This document shows, piece after piece, positions 22,291 through 32,599 of a stretch of DNA of 64,000 nucleotides. The notes beneath the pieces are model-generated. The model was given only the letters and a program-made list of their open reading frames with translations, ran no database searches and was not told the origin of the DNA. The first letter of the stretch is position 1. Every line of letters begins with the position of its first letter. The DNA comes from Larus michahellis (Eukaryota; Chordata; Aves; Charadriiformes; Laridae), in assembly GCF_964199755.1 (NCBI RefSeq), contig NC_133927.1, positions 186,001-250,000 of the forward strand, in the 5' to 3' direction. The position numbers and the translations under genes were made by a program.

Positions 22291-22870
22291 CTTTGGCATC
22301 CTCCCGACATCCTGGGGCCAGGTTTCTAAATGCCTCCTCTGCAGCTTCCCCGCCTTCCACCTCCTGTGTGCTGCCTTTTTGCCCTGCAGCCCAGTCCGTT
22401 TATACCAGCAGCCTCCTGAGACGAGTGTTTCTCTTCATGGTATTCCAAGACATCATTCCTGTGCTTGGAGGAGGCCGTCCTGTAATGCCTATATGATTTC
22501 CTGAGCTCCTTCACCCTTCAAAACTCCTTGCCATGACACCGCTTGCATCAGTCCCCCGAGTACATCAAAGTCTTCTCCTCTGGAGCCACCCACGTGTGTT
22601 CCTCTGCTGGCCTTCCTCACTCCTCTTTGGCCTCTGGGACCCCGCTATTTCCTGGTCACTCCAGCAAGGCTGACACTAATTATCACATCCCTGACCAGCT
22701 CTTCCTTGTTGGCCAGGACCAGGTCTAGGTGAGCATCGCCCTTCCTGGCCCACCAGGCAGCTCTGCTAAGAAGTCGTCTCAAGATGCTCCAGGCTGCTGG
22801 CACCTTGTTTCTCTGCCTGGCCAGTGAATGCCTGGGCAATTACTGTTCCCCATAGGAATCTCCTCATTTA
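22290..22870 (-). mobile_element. Degraded CR1-like LINE fragment (endonuclease end)
   Basis: The minus strand at about 22645-22750 reads ARKGDAHLDLVLANKEELVRDV. This matches the CR1 segment [18 protein letters not shown] between the GDFN and SDH endonuclease motifs in the intact copy (about 33380-33430). Surrounding frames are broken. The match 5' of about 22514 is weak. Confidence 0.5.
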
Positions 22871-23049
22871 CCTGGAGACTTCTTCGTGTTCCTGTTTAAG
22901 ACTTGTTCTACCAAGGCCTGGGAGACCTCACTGGTGGTAACTGAGGCAGAGAGGACATTGAATATCTCGGATCTACCTACTCCTACTCCTACTAAATTCA
23001 GCACTGGTCCTACATTATTCCCTTTAATTCGTTTAACTGTTCCTGAATT

Positions 23050-25660
23050 ACCTAAAGCTCATCTCGGTGCCCTGGAATTCCTATTTGAGATTCAGTTGAG
23101 TTTCGATATGCACCACTGCTGGATCTGGAGGATGCTGCCCTTGAGGACAAGATGTATCCAGGCACACTGTGAAATCTATTGGTCTTTTCATTGATTGTAT
23201 CATCAGGGCAGTGAGTAAAGATCCCCGTGTGACGTCCTCCATGTCCATGCAATGCCTGCAGCTGTTGTGTGGAGAAGGGACAGACCTCGCCTCTCTGATG
23301 ACTGATGACTCAATGCATCAGTCAACGGCACAAAAGCACCAAATAGAACGCTCTAGCATGCCATGTGGGGCATCTGTGATGCATCCGCACTGAAAGGGAA
23401 TTGGTTTCCTGTAGGTCCTGTGTGGTCCATGCCAGCCCTGGCACCTCATGTAGCTCTGTGGGCCTGGATTTGAACATTATATTGAGTTGCTGCCCTGAAT
23501 TCTGTTAGGCAAAGTGGGGCTGAACATGGCATAAATGCCATTAGAGTCACTGGAGATCTGGAAAATTGAGCTGATGGAGCAGAGAGAGACCAAGCTCTCC
23601 CTGTGTCCCAGGACTGCGGTCGTTCATATGAATACCCCTAAAGACTGCCATGAACATACAAGTAGGAGAAGATTCTTTTGGCCTTTATTTGGGCCTCAGC
23701 TGTCATTTCACTTGGCCAAAGGAATTTCCCACAAGGCTCATTCAGGGTCCCTGAGACATTGCCCTGTCTCTATGAACAGCTCCAGCAGAGCTTGCAGTTA
23801 TCAGCACACACCTTTGACCATCCCTGACACCTTCAATGTCACCAGGCATTGTGTCCTGCTCTCCATCTCCATTGATGAGCACAGGAGCTGAGACAAGGAG
23901 CTCACGTGCATGTGCGTATTTTATGCACACCTGAACACCTACGGCAAGAGGAATCCCACCTCCTGTGGGTTGTGGCAGGCATGGAAGGCAGTTGTGTCTC
24001 CTTCAAATACCAGGAATTGAAACGCAGGATGAGGTGAAGCACAGATTCAGCTGAATCCCTTCCCTCAGCAGGGGTAAGGGAGATGACTGCCTGTCACTGT
24101 CTGGGAACACTTTCTAATAATAAGAGCAAAAAAGGTGATATTTTGATGTAACTTTGAGAGGAGAATTAAAAGTTCTGGAAAGAAGTGTCTCTGCCCAGCT
24201 GAGGGAGGGAACATCAGTGGTGACTTCATCCTGTTTCCCAGCAGGTTCCCCTGGAGCCCCAGGGACACCTGGAGGGAGCCCCGAGGGGGCAGAGAAAGGG
24301 CTGCCTTGGGCTGGTCCTCTGCTGCTGAGCTGGGCTGGGCTCCTGGCATGGAGGGAGCTGATGGCAAGCGGGCAGCGCTGCAGAGAGACAGCTCTGCCCA
24401 GGAGCAGCTCCTCTGCCAAGCGCAGCAGGGCTGAGGGCACTGCCTGCAGGCACCCGAGAGGAGCCAGGCACAGAGAGGATAAAGGCAGCTGGGAGTGGGA
24501 GGAGAGTTCTGAGCTCGTTCTCGGGGAAATCTTCACCCCTGTTGACACAGTCAGTCTCTGGCTGTGGGGCAATGCAGGGGGGTCTCCTGGAGGGATGTTC
24601 TAGGGCTGGCTGAGAGGAGCTGTCAGGATGGCTCTCCTGGCTTCTCTGGTGTGGAGAAGGAGGCCGTGCTTCCGAGCAGGGATGCCCTGCTGCACCATGG
24701 CAGCGACAAGGAAGGAGGGCTGCCTTCTGCGAGGGACTGTGGCAGGGTTTTGAAGACAGGTGGGTGTGCAGGCAGGGGTGCCCAGGGCTGTCCTTGAGAG
24801 CAGGGTCCCTGCAGCCCAGGGCTCTGTGTGCCGGGGCAGGGACTCTGCTGCTTGCCAGGGTCAGCTCTCAGCCTGCCCAAGGAGTTCCCCCCCGAGCGTC
24901 TGTGGGGAGAAGCTGTGGGGAAAAGGAGAGACTCCCCTCAGGGCAGGGTCCTTTGGCTCTTTTTCGAGTGTGTGCTGTGTGGGTCAGGGCTGCCCACAGC
25001 TGCAGATCTCCCCCAGAGCACTGGCAGAGGCAGCATTTCCAGAGGAAAGACAAGGCAGGGGCTGCCTGGAAGATGAAGACATTGCAGGGTCTGTGCTCTC
25101 AGCTGTCTCCTGAGGGAAAGGAGCTGTCACTGTTCCACTGAGGGATCAGCAGATCTGCCAGAAAGCTCACAAAGTGCCTTCAGCCCCTCCTCTCCCTACA
25201 CACAGCACCAGCAGCACCTTTGCTTCCAGCATCAGGCTTTCTCTCATCTCCTCCTGAGGAGCCACAAAGAGGGAGATGGCCCTGGGCAGTGCCCTGCTGC
25301 CAGGAGGGGTCTGCAGGGCAGAGCTGAGCCCCCAGCGGGTGGGATGGGCTGTGGGAGCAGGGACAGGGAGGAGACGTGGGCACAGAGCAGCAGCTCCTGG
25401 CAGGGGCAGCTCCAGGCAGCAGAGACATGGGCAAGGGCTGGGGGAAACTGCCAACACGCACTGGGGAGGGGGCGTTCAGGCATCTCTCTGTTGGTCCTTC
25501 ACTGGAGACGTCTTCTGGGTGTTCTCTGCTGGGCAATGAGCTGACTCTCCCCTCAGAACACCTCGTCTCCGGGACCCCAGACTCTCTGCTTTGCCTGTCC
25601 TGCTGGGCTTGCCAGCTGCCCCCAGAAAGGCAGAGCTCTCCTGTGGGATCCTAGGGAGGG
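23050..25660 (+). repeat. Duplicated upstream tract of OR copy 2 (epsilon to alpha)
   Basis: Blocks occur in order: epsilon (about 23050-23560), delta (23690-23960), gamma (24150-24500), beta (24600-24910) and alpha (25200-25660). They match copies 1, 3 and 4 (for example 'ggcagcgctgcagagagaca' in gamma and 'gctgccaggaggggtctgca' in alpha). The tract probably contains the leader exon and promoter of the OR at 26179. None of its frames shows a protein family. Confidence 0.7.
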
Positions 25661-26146
25661 CTGAGCCTTTCCCTGGGGGTCGGGCACTGTCCTCGCAGAG
25701 TCCTTTGATTGTCTCTGTGAGGGGTTGTGTCCTGCTGTCTCCATCACAGCTCTAACTCTGGTTTGGGAAAGAGAAGAATTTGTATATTTGTCCATTCAGT
25801 GTTCTGCTGTTCCCATGTGAGTTCAGTTATTTGTTTGGGTTTGTTTTTTAAGAGGAATTTGTGTCTGAAGTCATCTTCAAGGCAGCACAAACAGAAGCAC
25901 AGGGCAGACAGAAAAAAGACTGATGGACACTGCAGCTCTCCTGGCTCTGCACTAAACAACAGAGATTAGAGCCCTGTGTCCTGTCCTGTCTTAAGACTCC
26001 ACATTTTCAGTCATAAACATGAGGATTTCTTCCCCTAAAAAGAACAGTTACCAGACGTGATGGTAGAAAATCAAAAACACACAGAAAAGGAGACTGTCTT
26101 TGCTATAAGGCATCTGTCCTAATTTTTTTTCTGTTTTTTTCCTCCT
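25661..26146. other. Non-coding stretch just upstream of OR copy 2
   Basis: Most likely the 3' part of the intron between leader exon and OR coding exon, since an acceptor lies at its end. It ends in a long T-rich tract (26120-26148). I see no repeat or gene. Confidence 0.4.
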
Positions 26147-26178
26147 TTGGACAAGGCCCCCATGCCAAGAAAGAGCAA
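26110..26178 (+). other. Predicted acceptor, leader and out-of-frame ATG of OR copy 2
   Basis: A polypyrimidine stretch of T-runs ends in 'ggacaag', with AG at 26154-26155. A 23-nt leader then runs to the ATG at 26179. An upstream ATG at 26162, out of frame with the receptor, opens a frame of about 210 codons overlapping the coding region. Copies 3 and 4 have an equivalent upstream ATG; copy 1 does not. Confidence 0.55.
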
Positions 26179-27192
26179 ATGTCCAACAGCAGCTCCATCA
26201 CCCAGTTCCTCCTCCTGGCATTCGCAGACACACGGGAGCTGCAGCTCTTGCACTTCGGGCTCTTCCTGGGCATCTACCTGGCTGCCCTCCTGGCCAACGG
26301 CCTCATCATCACCACCATCACCTGTGACCACCACCTCCACACCCCCATGTACTTCTTCCTCCTCAACCTCTCTGTTCTGGACCTGGGCTCCATCTCCACC
26401 ACTGTTCCCAAATCCATGGCCAGTTCCCTGTGGGACACCAGGGCCATCTCCTACTGGGGATGTGCTGCACAGGTTTTTTCTTTCTTATTCAGTGCTGCAG
26501 CAGAGTTTTCCCTTCTCACCGTCATGGCCTATGACCGCTACGTTGCCATCTGCAAACCCCTGCACTACGGGACCCTCCTGGGCAGCAGAGCTTGTGTCCA
26601 CATGGCAGCAGCTGCCTGGGGCAGTGGGTTTCTCTATGCTCTCCTGCACACGGCCAATACATTTTCCCTGCCCCTCTGCCAGGGCAATGCCCTGGACCAG
26701 TTCTTCTGTGAAATCCCCCAGATCCTCAAGCTCTCCTGCTCACACTCAGACTCCCTCAGGGAAGTTGGACTTGTTGTGGTTAGTGTCTGTTTAGGCTTTG
26801 GTTGTTTTGTGTTCATCGTGCTGTCCTATGTGCAGATCTTCTGGGCCGTGCTGAGGATCCCCTCTGAGCAGGGACGGCACAAAGCCTTTTCCATGTGCCT
26901 CCCTCACCTGGCCGTGGTCTCCCTGCTTGTCAGCACTGCCGTGTTTGCCTACGTGAAGCCCCCCTCCATCTCCTCCCCATCGCTGGATGTGGTGGTGGCT
27001 GTGCTGTACTCCGTGGTGCCTCCAGCCGTGAACCCCCTCATCTACAGCATGAGGAACCAGGAGCTCAAGGATGCCCTCTGGAAATTAATGACCAGGTTAT
27101 TTTCTGCAGCAATAAACTGTCTCCTGCAAATCACTCATAATGTAATTCATTATACGCCAAGCCCGTCTTCTATAGCTTTGGTTAGGGGTTAG
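26179..27192 (+). CDS. OR14-like olfactory receptor, intact, long C-tail (copy 2)
   Basis: Seven-TM odorant receptor, 337 aa, expected to couple to the olfactory G protein in neuronal cilia. Landmarks are the N-glycosylation site NSS at 3-5, TM1 with AN at 39-40, PMYFFL at 56-61, the conserved Cys 95, MAYDRYVAIC at 116-125, FCEIPQILKLSC at 176-187, KAFSMCLPHL at 235-244 and NPLIYSMRNQE at 285-295. The start is the first in-frame ATG after the acceptor and is shared by all copies. The C-tail is about 30 residues longer than in the other intact copies (305 and 310 aa), as if the ancestral stop were lost. Trp 222 replaces the Arg seen in the others, and Met 239 replaces Thr in the TM6 motif. OR14 assignment rests on overall resemblance to bird OR14-like proteins. 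The ligand is unknown. Confidence 0.93.
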   Translation: MSNSSSITQFLLLAFADTRELQLLHFGLFLGIYLAALLANGLIITTITCDHHLHTPMYFFLLNLSVLDLGSISTTVPKSMASSLWDTRAISYWGCAAQVFSFLFSAAAEFSLLTVMAYDRYVAICKPLHYGTLLGSRACVHMAAAAWGSGFLYALLHTANTFSLPLCQGNALDQFFCEIPQILKLSCSHSDSLREVGLVVVSVCLGFGCFVFIVLSYVQIFWAVLRIPSEQGRHKAFSMCLPHLAVVSLLVSTAVFAYVKPPSISSPSLDVVVAVLYSVVPPAVNPLIYSMRNQELKDALWKLMTRLFSAAINCLLQITHNVIHYTPSPSSIALVRG

Positions 27193-27650
27193 GTAACTGT
27201 GTGTTAGGTTTGGTTGAGGGTTTTGGCTTTTCTTGCCTTTTTTTTTTTTTAAATTATATACTTTGGTCCTCAAATAAATGTCATTATTTGAGATTTTTTT
27301 TTTTTACTACCTATCTATCCAAATTTCTGAGACTCACAGAGTCATGCCCAAAATCCTTCTTCTCAGGCCTTTTCTGGAGCTGCAGGGGTAGAGCCTGAGC
27401 GCCGAGGAGGAGGGGAAAGAATCCCAGTACTTGCAGAGCACCAGCACTTGTTCTTTGCAGGGCTGCTCTATTTTCACTTCCACACTCGCCTTCTGAGCCC
27501 CTGTGTTGATCTAAGGCCTGAGTGCTCTGGCAGCTTGGTCATGGTGCTGCTGTGTAGCAGCTCTGTGATCACAGGCAAGGAGAAGCAATGGGCACCTCTG
27601 AGAAAAAGCTCGTCTGCATAACAGAGTTTCCACCATGAAAGGGGATCTGC
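27193..27650. other. 3' flank of OR copy 2, poly-T runs
   Basis: Contains T-runs at about 27236-27250 and 27293-27305, and 'aaataaatg' at about 27273 that could act as a polyadenylation signal. I see nothing else. Confidence 0.4.
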
Positions 27651-28700
27651 TCAGGGCAGCGCAGGAAGGATCAGGTCTTCTTCCACAGTTGCTGTCAAGA
27701 GCGTTCCTTCAAACGTGCCCTGGTGAGGGATGCCCAGTAAAGAGGTAAAGAGTGTGCGTGTGCAGGGTGAGGGCACACACAACAGTGTCCTTGCACAGCC
27801 ACACCTCCAGGGACAGAACTGAAGGACCAGCAGAGCGGGGTCTGGTCTGTGCCTTTGTTTGCTGGACACCCCGGGGAAGCTGTCCCAGGGCAATCGTCAC
27901 AGAACAGACACCTGAAACCACCATTTGCAGAACTGGACGCCTGCGCAAACCCAGAGAGGATGTTTGTCTGCCTGTGGAGAGACACCGAATAACGAGGTCA
28001 GAAGTCCCTGTTTGCATGGTTCAGAGGAGATTTCGGCATGCACACCGTGTGCATGTGGGGACATGAACCCGAGAGAGCACAAACACCAGCAGCTGTTCTT
28101 AGAAATGCCCGAAAGTGCTGTGGGACAGGCAGTGTCCCTTCATTGGAGAGTAACGTCCCCTGGGAAACCCCCTGAATGCAGCACTGGGATGGGCTTCCTT
28201 GACCCCAGGTCCCTGTGTCCATTCCTCACGCCGTGGGGCATCTCAGAGAGGTGCCGAGCAGGGAGACACAGCGCGGGGCTGAGGTGCTGCCGGCCTCTGG
28301 GAGTGGCAACAGGAGGCCATGGAGTCTGCTGCAGGGCCTCTGCCCGTGCCAGGGAAGGACTCGTGTCTCTGAGCAGCCCTGCCAGCGCCCTGACAGTGCC
28401 GTGTGTGTCTCCAGGAACAGCCTGTGTGCTACCTCACCCTCCCCTCTCTTCATGGCCTGTCCCTTTGATTACACGGTGTGACAGAAGCACCTCTGTGGAG
28501 CATCTCCCCTGTGCAGTCCGAAAGGGTTCTGCAGGCGTGAGCGGCATTGCCCTCTACGAGATGGCATTTCTCACCTCTCACAGAGCACAGAGCACGTCTA
28601 GGGAGTAGGAATGCAGTGAGAGGCACACACCCTCCATGTTTCACCTCTCTGAACGTCCTTCACAATTTTTTTAAGCACCTGACAGAGAAGCAAATGTCTT
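27650..28700 (+). repeat. Block eta downstream of OR copy 2
   Basis: Paralogous to 10065-10800 (from 27997 on) and, for 27720-28080, to the reverse complement of 49930-50330. It places the order OR14-like gene, eta, decayed OR in the ancestral unit. Confidence 0.6.
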
Positions 28701-28739
28701 CAGAAATAGGTGGGCTGGGCTGTTTGCACCAATGCTGAA

Positions 28740-29045
28740 ACTCTCCTGACGTGAAACCATTACATTCATCATGGACTTTGTTTTCATAACCTGCTTTTTA
28801 GACCCCTTCTTCCCCTGCCTGCACTTGGGGGCAGCTCTCCTGCCCAGCATGGGCAGGCAGAAGGCCTTCTCCACCGGCTCCTCTGCCCTCCCTGGAGCCA
28901 CTCCTTTCTGCGGCACCCCCACCACTGTCAGTGGGATGCCCAGAACAGCCCTCCTGAGAGAGTTTAACAAAGCCCTGTTTCAACACGCACCTCACCCCTG
29001 CTCGATCCTCTCATCTACAGCCTGAGGAGAAGGAAGGATGGGGGT
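28740..29045 (+). pseudogene. Remnant of a non-OR14 olfactory receptor (TM5-TM7)
   Basis: About 100 codons remain. CFLDPFFPCL aligns with CCLDPVFPFL in the TM5 region of the arm pseudogene at about 11430. GRQKAFSTGSSALPG is the OR third-loop/TM6 signature (GRQKAFSTCSSHL). After a frameshift near 28998, DPLIYSLRRRKDG is the TM7 signature. Everything before TM5 is missing. Its place after block eta matches the arm pseudogene, so they are paralogues decayed at opposite ends. Confidence 0.7.
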
Positions 29046-29289
29046 TGGGAGGAACTGACAGAAACAGCTTAGGAAAGCTGTCGGCTGCAGAGAGATCCCG
29101 TTGGAGTCGTGGGCTTGTAGGAAGAAATCACTTCTGGTTTTCTTCTGAAGTGGCCCCCAAGGATCTGGACAGCGAGTATTGTGTCCTGGGCACTCCTCTG
29201 GCAGCGTGTCATAGTAAGAAGGCTTTTGGTGTCAGGGAGATGGGGAAGGCTGGCCAGTGCCATTGTGAGACCTCTCTCCAACACCTTGG

Positions 29290-29836
29290 AAAGGCCAGAG
29301 CCATCTGAGAGCCTTGGAAAAAGCAGAAATGAAACCAGTTTTCAAAAAAGCAGGAAGGAGGATTGGGACAATGACAGACTGGCCAGCCTCACCAGGGAAG
29401 GGGATATGACAAGTCCTCCTGCAGCCATCTGCAGGCGTTTGAAGGACAAGAAAGGGATGGCAGAAGACATGTGGGAGGGAAAAGAAGGGGATGTTGTGTA
29501 CCCGGACTTTAGCAAGGCCTTTGACATGGTCTTCTGTAGTCTCCGTATAGCCAGGTTGTTGACAGCCGGGCTGAAGAAGTGGACGATGTGGTTGGTGGAA
29601 AGCTGTCTGAGTAATGACAGAGGGACATCATCTGTGGTACAAAGTCCTTCTGGAACCCACTTACTAGTGGCATCCATCAAAGACCAGCCCTTGACAACTA
29701 CTATGGAACATTATTATCTCTCCGTATGATGGCAGACAATGCACTTTCACCTCCTTTGTAGATGATGCCAAGCTGGGGGAGCCCTTGAGGAATCCCACCC
29801 TGTTAGCACTGTTGGTAGCAGGAGAGTTGGGAAGGA
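29290..29836 (+). mobile_element. Old degraded CR1 LINE fragment (RT domain)
   Basis: DVVYPDFSKAFDMVFC at about 29490-29540 is the CR1 RT motif A region, and 'tttgtagatgatgccaagct' at about 29755 encodes a motif-C-like FVDDAKL. Internal deletions remove most of motif B. It ends where the LTR-like sequence begins at 29841. Confidence 0.65.
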
Positions 29837-29840
29837 TGAC

Positions 29841-30690
29841 TGTGGTGGGTTAAACATGGCAGGGCACGGAGGGTCGGAAGGGAGAAGCGCAGAGGGATGG
29901 CACCTTTGGGGAGGAGCGCACAGGAGAGGTGACCCAAAGCTGACTAACAGAGTACTCCATCCCACCGGCATCTTGCTCAGTATAAAAGCTGAGGGATCAC
30001 AGGGCTCAGGCTCTTTTTCCAATGTCAGATGCCAGCTGGAGGAGCGGTGCTAGAGGAGGCTGGGAAGCAAAAGCGTGGTTGTGATGTGACAATTCAGGGC
30101 AGCACTTGACCAGGGGCTGGTCCCAGGGAAATGGCACTGGAGCCCCGGTGGTCTCGCTGTGGCCAGGACAATAATGGCCCCTCCGAGTGGGGTGGGGGCC
30201 TGGGCTGGGGCGCAATGAGATGCCCTGAGCAGGACAGGGACAAAACTGAATGCCCCAAGTGGGGCAGGAGGCAAACTCCCTGCCCTGAGCTGAGGAGGAG
30301 GAACTCAGTGCCCCGAGCAAGAGTGGGGAAAACTAGAGGACGCAGGCGGTGCAGGGGCCCAACTGGCGAGCTCAAGGGGGGCAGGAATAGCAACCAGCTG
30401 CCTCGTTGGGGCAGAAGCAACACTCATTGCCCTCCAGGCAGGTCGTGGGGTAAAATGAGATGCTAAAAAGCCACCCACAAATGGCTATTGGAGCTGCAGG
30501 GTGGGAGAGCTGCTGGGTGGGGGCCTGGCAGCCACCCGAGGTGCACCCAGTGCAGTTGCTCATGGGGGTTCTTTGGTAGCACTAGTTCAGTCAGCCTGTG
30601 GCTGTATCTTGGGGGTAAATAAAATTCATTGGAAACGAACTTGTGCTTTGCTGCAGGAGTCTCACAGACGCAGTCCTGTACCTGGGAAGA
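29841..30690 (+). mobile_element. Putative ERVL-type LTR with internal minisatellite
   Basis: It begins TGTGGTGGGTTAAAC directly after the CR1 remnant. A promoter-like 'cagtataaaagctgaggga' at about 29978 matches the promoter region of the ERVL-type LTR at 48036-49880 (reverse complement of 49165-49183), including the 'tggaataccc'-like stretch beside it. A polyadenylation-like 'taaataaaattc' lies at about 30616. The 3' end is not resolved. No retroviral genes follow, so it looks like a solo LTR. Confidence 0.5.
30170..30460 (+). repeat. Degenerate minisatellite, period about 40 bp
   Basis: Imperfect repeats of 'tgccctgagc/tgccccaagtggggcagg', each followed by an A-rich part such as 'aaactgaatgcccc'. 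It lies between the promoter-like and polyadenylation-like motifs of the putative LTR, where repeat number could vary between copies. Confidence 0.45.
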
Positions 30691-31166
30691 GTGGAAAAGA
30701 AGTCCTCAGCCCCCCGACTGTGCCAGCCAAAGCTGTGAAGGGGCTCGCTGACAGCCCTGGGCAGGTTTTTATTCCTGGGGCTGGTGCGGCTCCAGGCAGA
30801 GGCGGGAGCTCTGTGGGCAGATGAGCAGCCCTTGGCCAGCAGTGCCTGGGGCAGCCCAACAGCTGCCGGCTGGTGGCTGCAGGAGGTGCCTGTGCTGTGG
30901 TTGCTGAGGGGCCACAGTGCGTCCCTGTGCATCTGGGGGTGGCCCCTGTCACAAAGGGGCAGTGATGTGACACCTGGCCGCTGCTTGTGAGCTCACCTGG
31001 CCAGGGCTTGGCATCCTCAAGAGCGCGCCAGCCAAAGCTCCTTGGGCTGAGCTGGCCCTGGGTGGTCCTATCTGGTGCTGAGTCCAGTCCTTGACTTCCC
31101 CAGTGCCTGCCATTGACATCTCCCTGGGAGCCTGAAACGGTTTTGTATGCATTATATCTATTTAAG
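30691..31166. other. No gene recognised between LTR and CR1
   Basis: GC-rich and without a family signature. The 5' end of the CR1 is placed at about 31167 because GC-rich 5' UTR-like sequence begins there, but the exact border is uncertain. Confidence 0.35.
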
Positions 31167-31517
31167 GCGGCTAGCTCGTGCTGAAACCGGCAGCTCGGGG
31201 GCGGGCTGCTGACGCGGCAGGGGCGGAGTCAGCGTCACACGCGGCAGCTCTAAACGGGCGGTCCCGGAGCGCAGTGGCAGGCCACTGCGCACCCAGCACG
31301 CGGGCAGCCTACGTGGGTCACCCAGGGCGGCACCGCAGTGCGAGCGAACGAACAAGGAGCAGCATTTCGTACGGTGGGTCACTGGAAGCCTTGAGTCTAA
31401 GGTAAACAGAAGCTGGGCAACCACAAGCAGAGGAACATCAGCGTGCAAGGGCACCGGCTCAGGGCGCGAGGGAAGCAAACAGCAGAGATCCTCCATCTCC
31501 CGGCACGAGAAAAGAAC

Positions 31518-32594
31518 ATGGCCGCAAAACAGTCAAAAGCTTCTGCGAGGAAAAACATGGGAACTCAGACTGAGCTCCTCTGCAAGCATGTGGCTGTGCA
31601 GGTCTCGGGCTGTAATGAATGCCTGAGTCTGGCACTGCTCCCACAGGGATCCAGAGACACTGTGTGCATACGGTGCGATCAAGTAAATGACCTGCTCAGG
31701 AAGGTGGTTGAACTGAAGGAAGAGGTAGAAAGGTTAAGAAGTATTAGGAACTGTGAAAACGAAATAGATTGGTGGAGCCATACCCTGAGGCAAAGGCAGC
31801 AGGAAGAGGCTCTATCAGAAGTGGATGACCCACTTCCCTCCTGTCACCAGGCAGAAGGAGAGGACTCAAGGGATAAGGGGGAGTGGTGTTAGATCCCTCC
31901 TCGGAGAGGTAAGCGAAACCTCTCACGGCCCCCCTCACCATCCCAACTGCCCTTACGTAATAGGTATGAGGCTCTGGAAATTGAGGACCAGGCGATTGAG
32001 GATGGAGGAGCTGATCCATCCAGTGAAATGCACAGTGCTCGTCACTCACCCCCACGCCTCAGGACGTCCTCAACAAAGAAAGAAAGAAGGGTTATTGTAG
32101 TAGGTGACTCCCTTCTGAGAGGAACAGAGGGTCCTATCTGTAGACCGGACCCATCCCACAGGGAAGTCAGCTGCCTCCCTGGGGCCAGAATTAAGGACAT
32201 ACGGAGGAAACTCCCTTCCCTGGTCCAGTCATCAGATTACTATCCGCTACTGATATTTCAGGTAGGCAGTGACGAAGTAGGTACCAGAAGTCTGAGGGCA
32301 ATGAAGAATGACTTTAGGGCCCTGGGACGGCTGGTTAAGGGATCGGGAGCACAAATAGTGTTCTCCTCTATCCCATCATTTGCAGGGGTAGACGAGGGGA
32401 TAAATAGGAGGAGCCAGCAAATTAACTCCTGGCTCTGCGACTGGTGTGTCCGGCAGGACTTTGGCTTTTTTGAACATGGGCTGATCTACAGGAAACCAGG
32501 CATGCTGGCATCAGGCGGGGGAAGCCTAACCCGAAGGGGAAGAAAGAGACTGGGACAAGAATTAGCAGGGCTTATCCATAAGGCTTTAAACTAG
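31518..32594 (+). pseudogene. CR1 ORF1 protein, interrupted by one in-frame TAG
   Basis: ORF1 of CR1 elements encodes an RNA-associated protein. The ATG at 31518 begins MAAKQSK. A zinc-finger-like Cys pattern (32, 35, 50, 53) is followed by a coiled coil at about 55-80. A TAG at 31890-31892 is codon 125; the same frame then stays open to 32594, and reads RYEALEIEDQ, usual in this protein. The C-terminal half is an SGNH/GDSL-type esterase domain: VVGDSLLRG with the nucleophile Ser at about 198, and VGSDEV in place of the GxND block. The last catalytic block (normally D-x-x-H) reads SGGGSLTRRG, with neither Asp nor His. So the esterase appears inactive in addition to the stop. Confidence 0.8.
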
Positions 32595-32599
32595 GTTTG

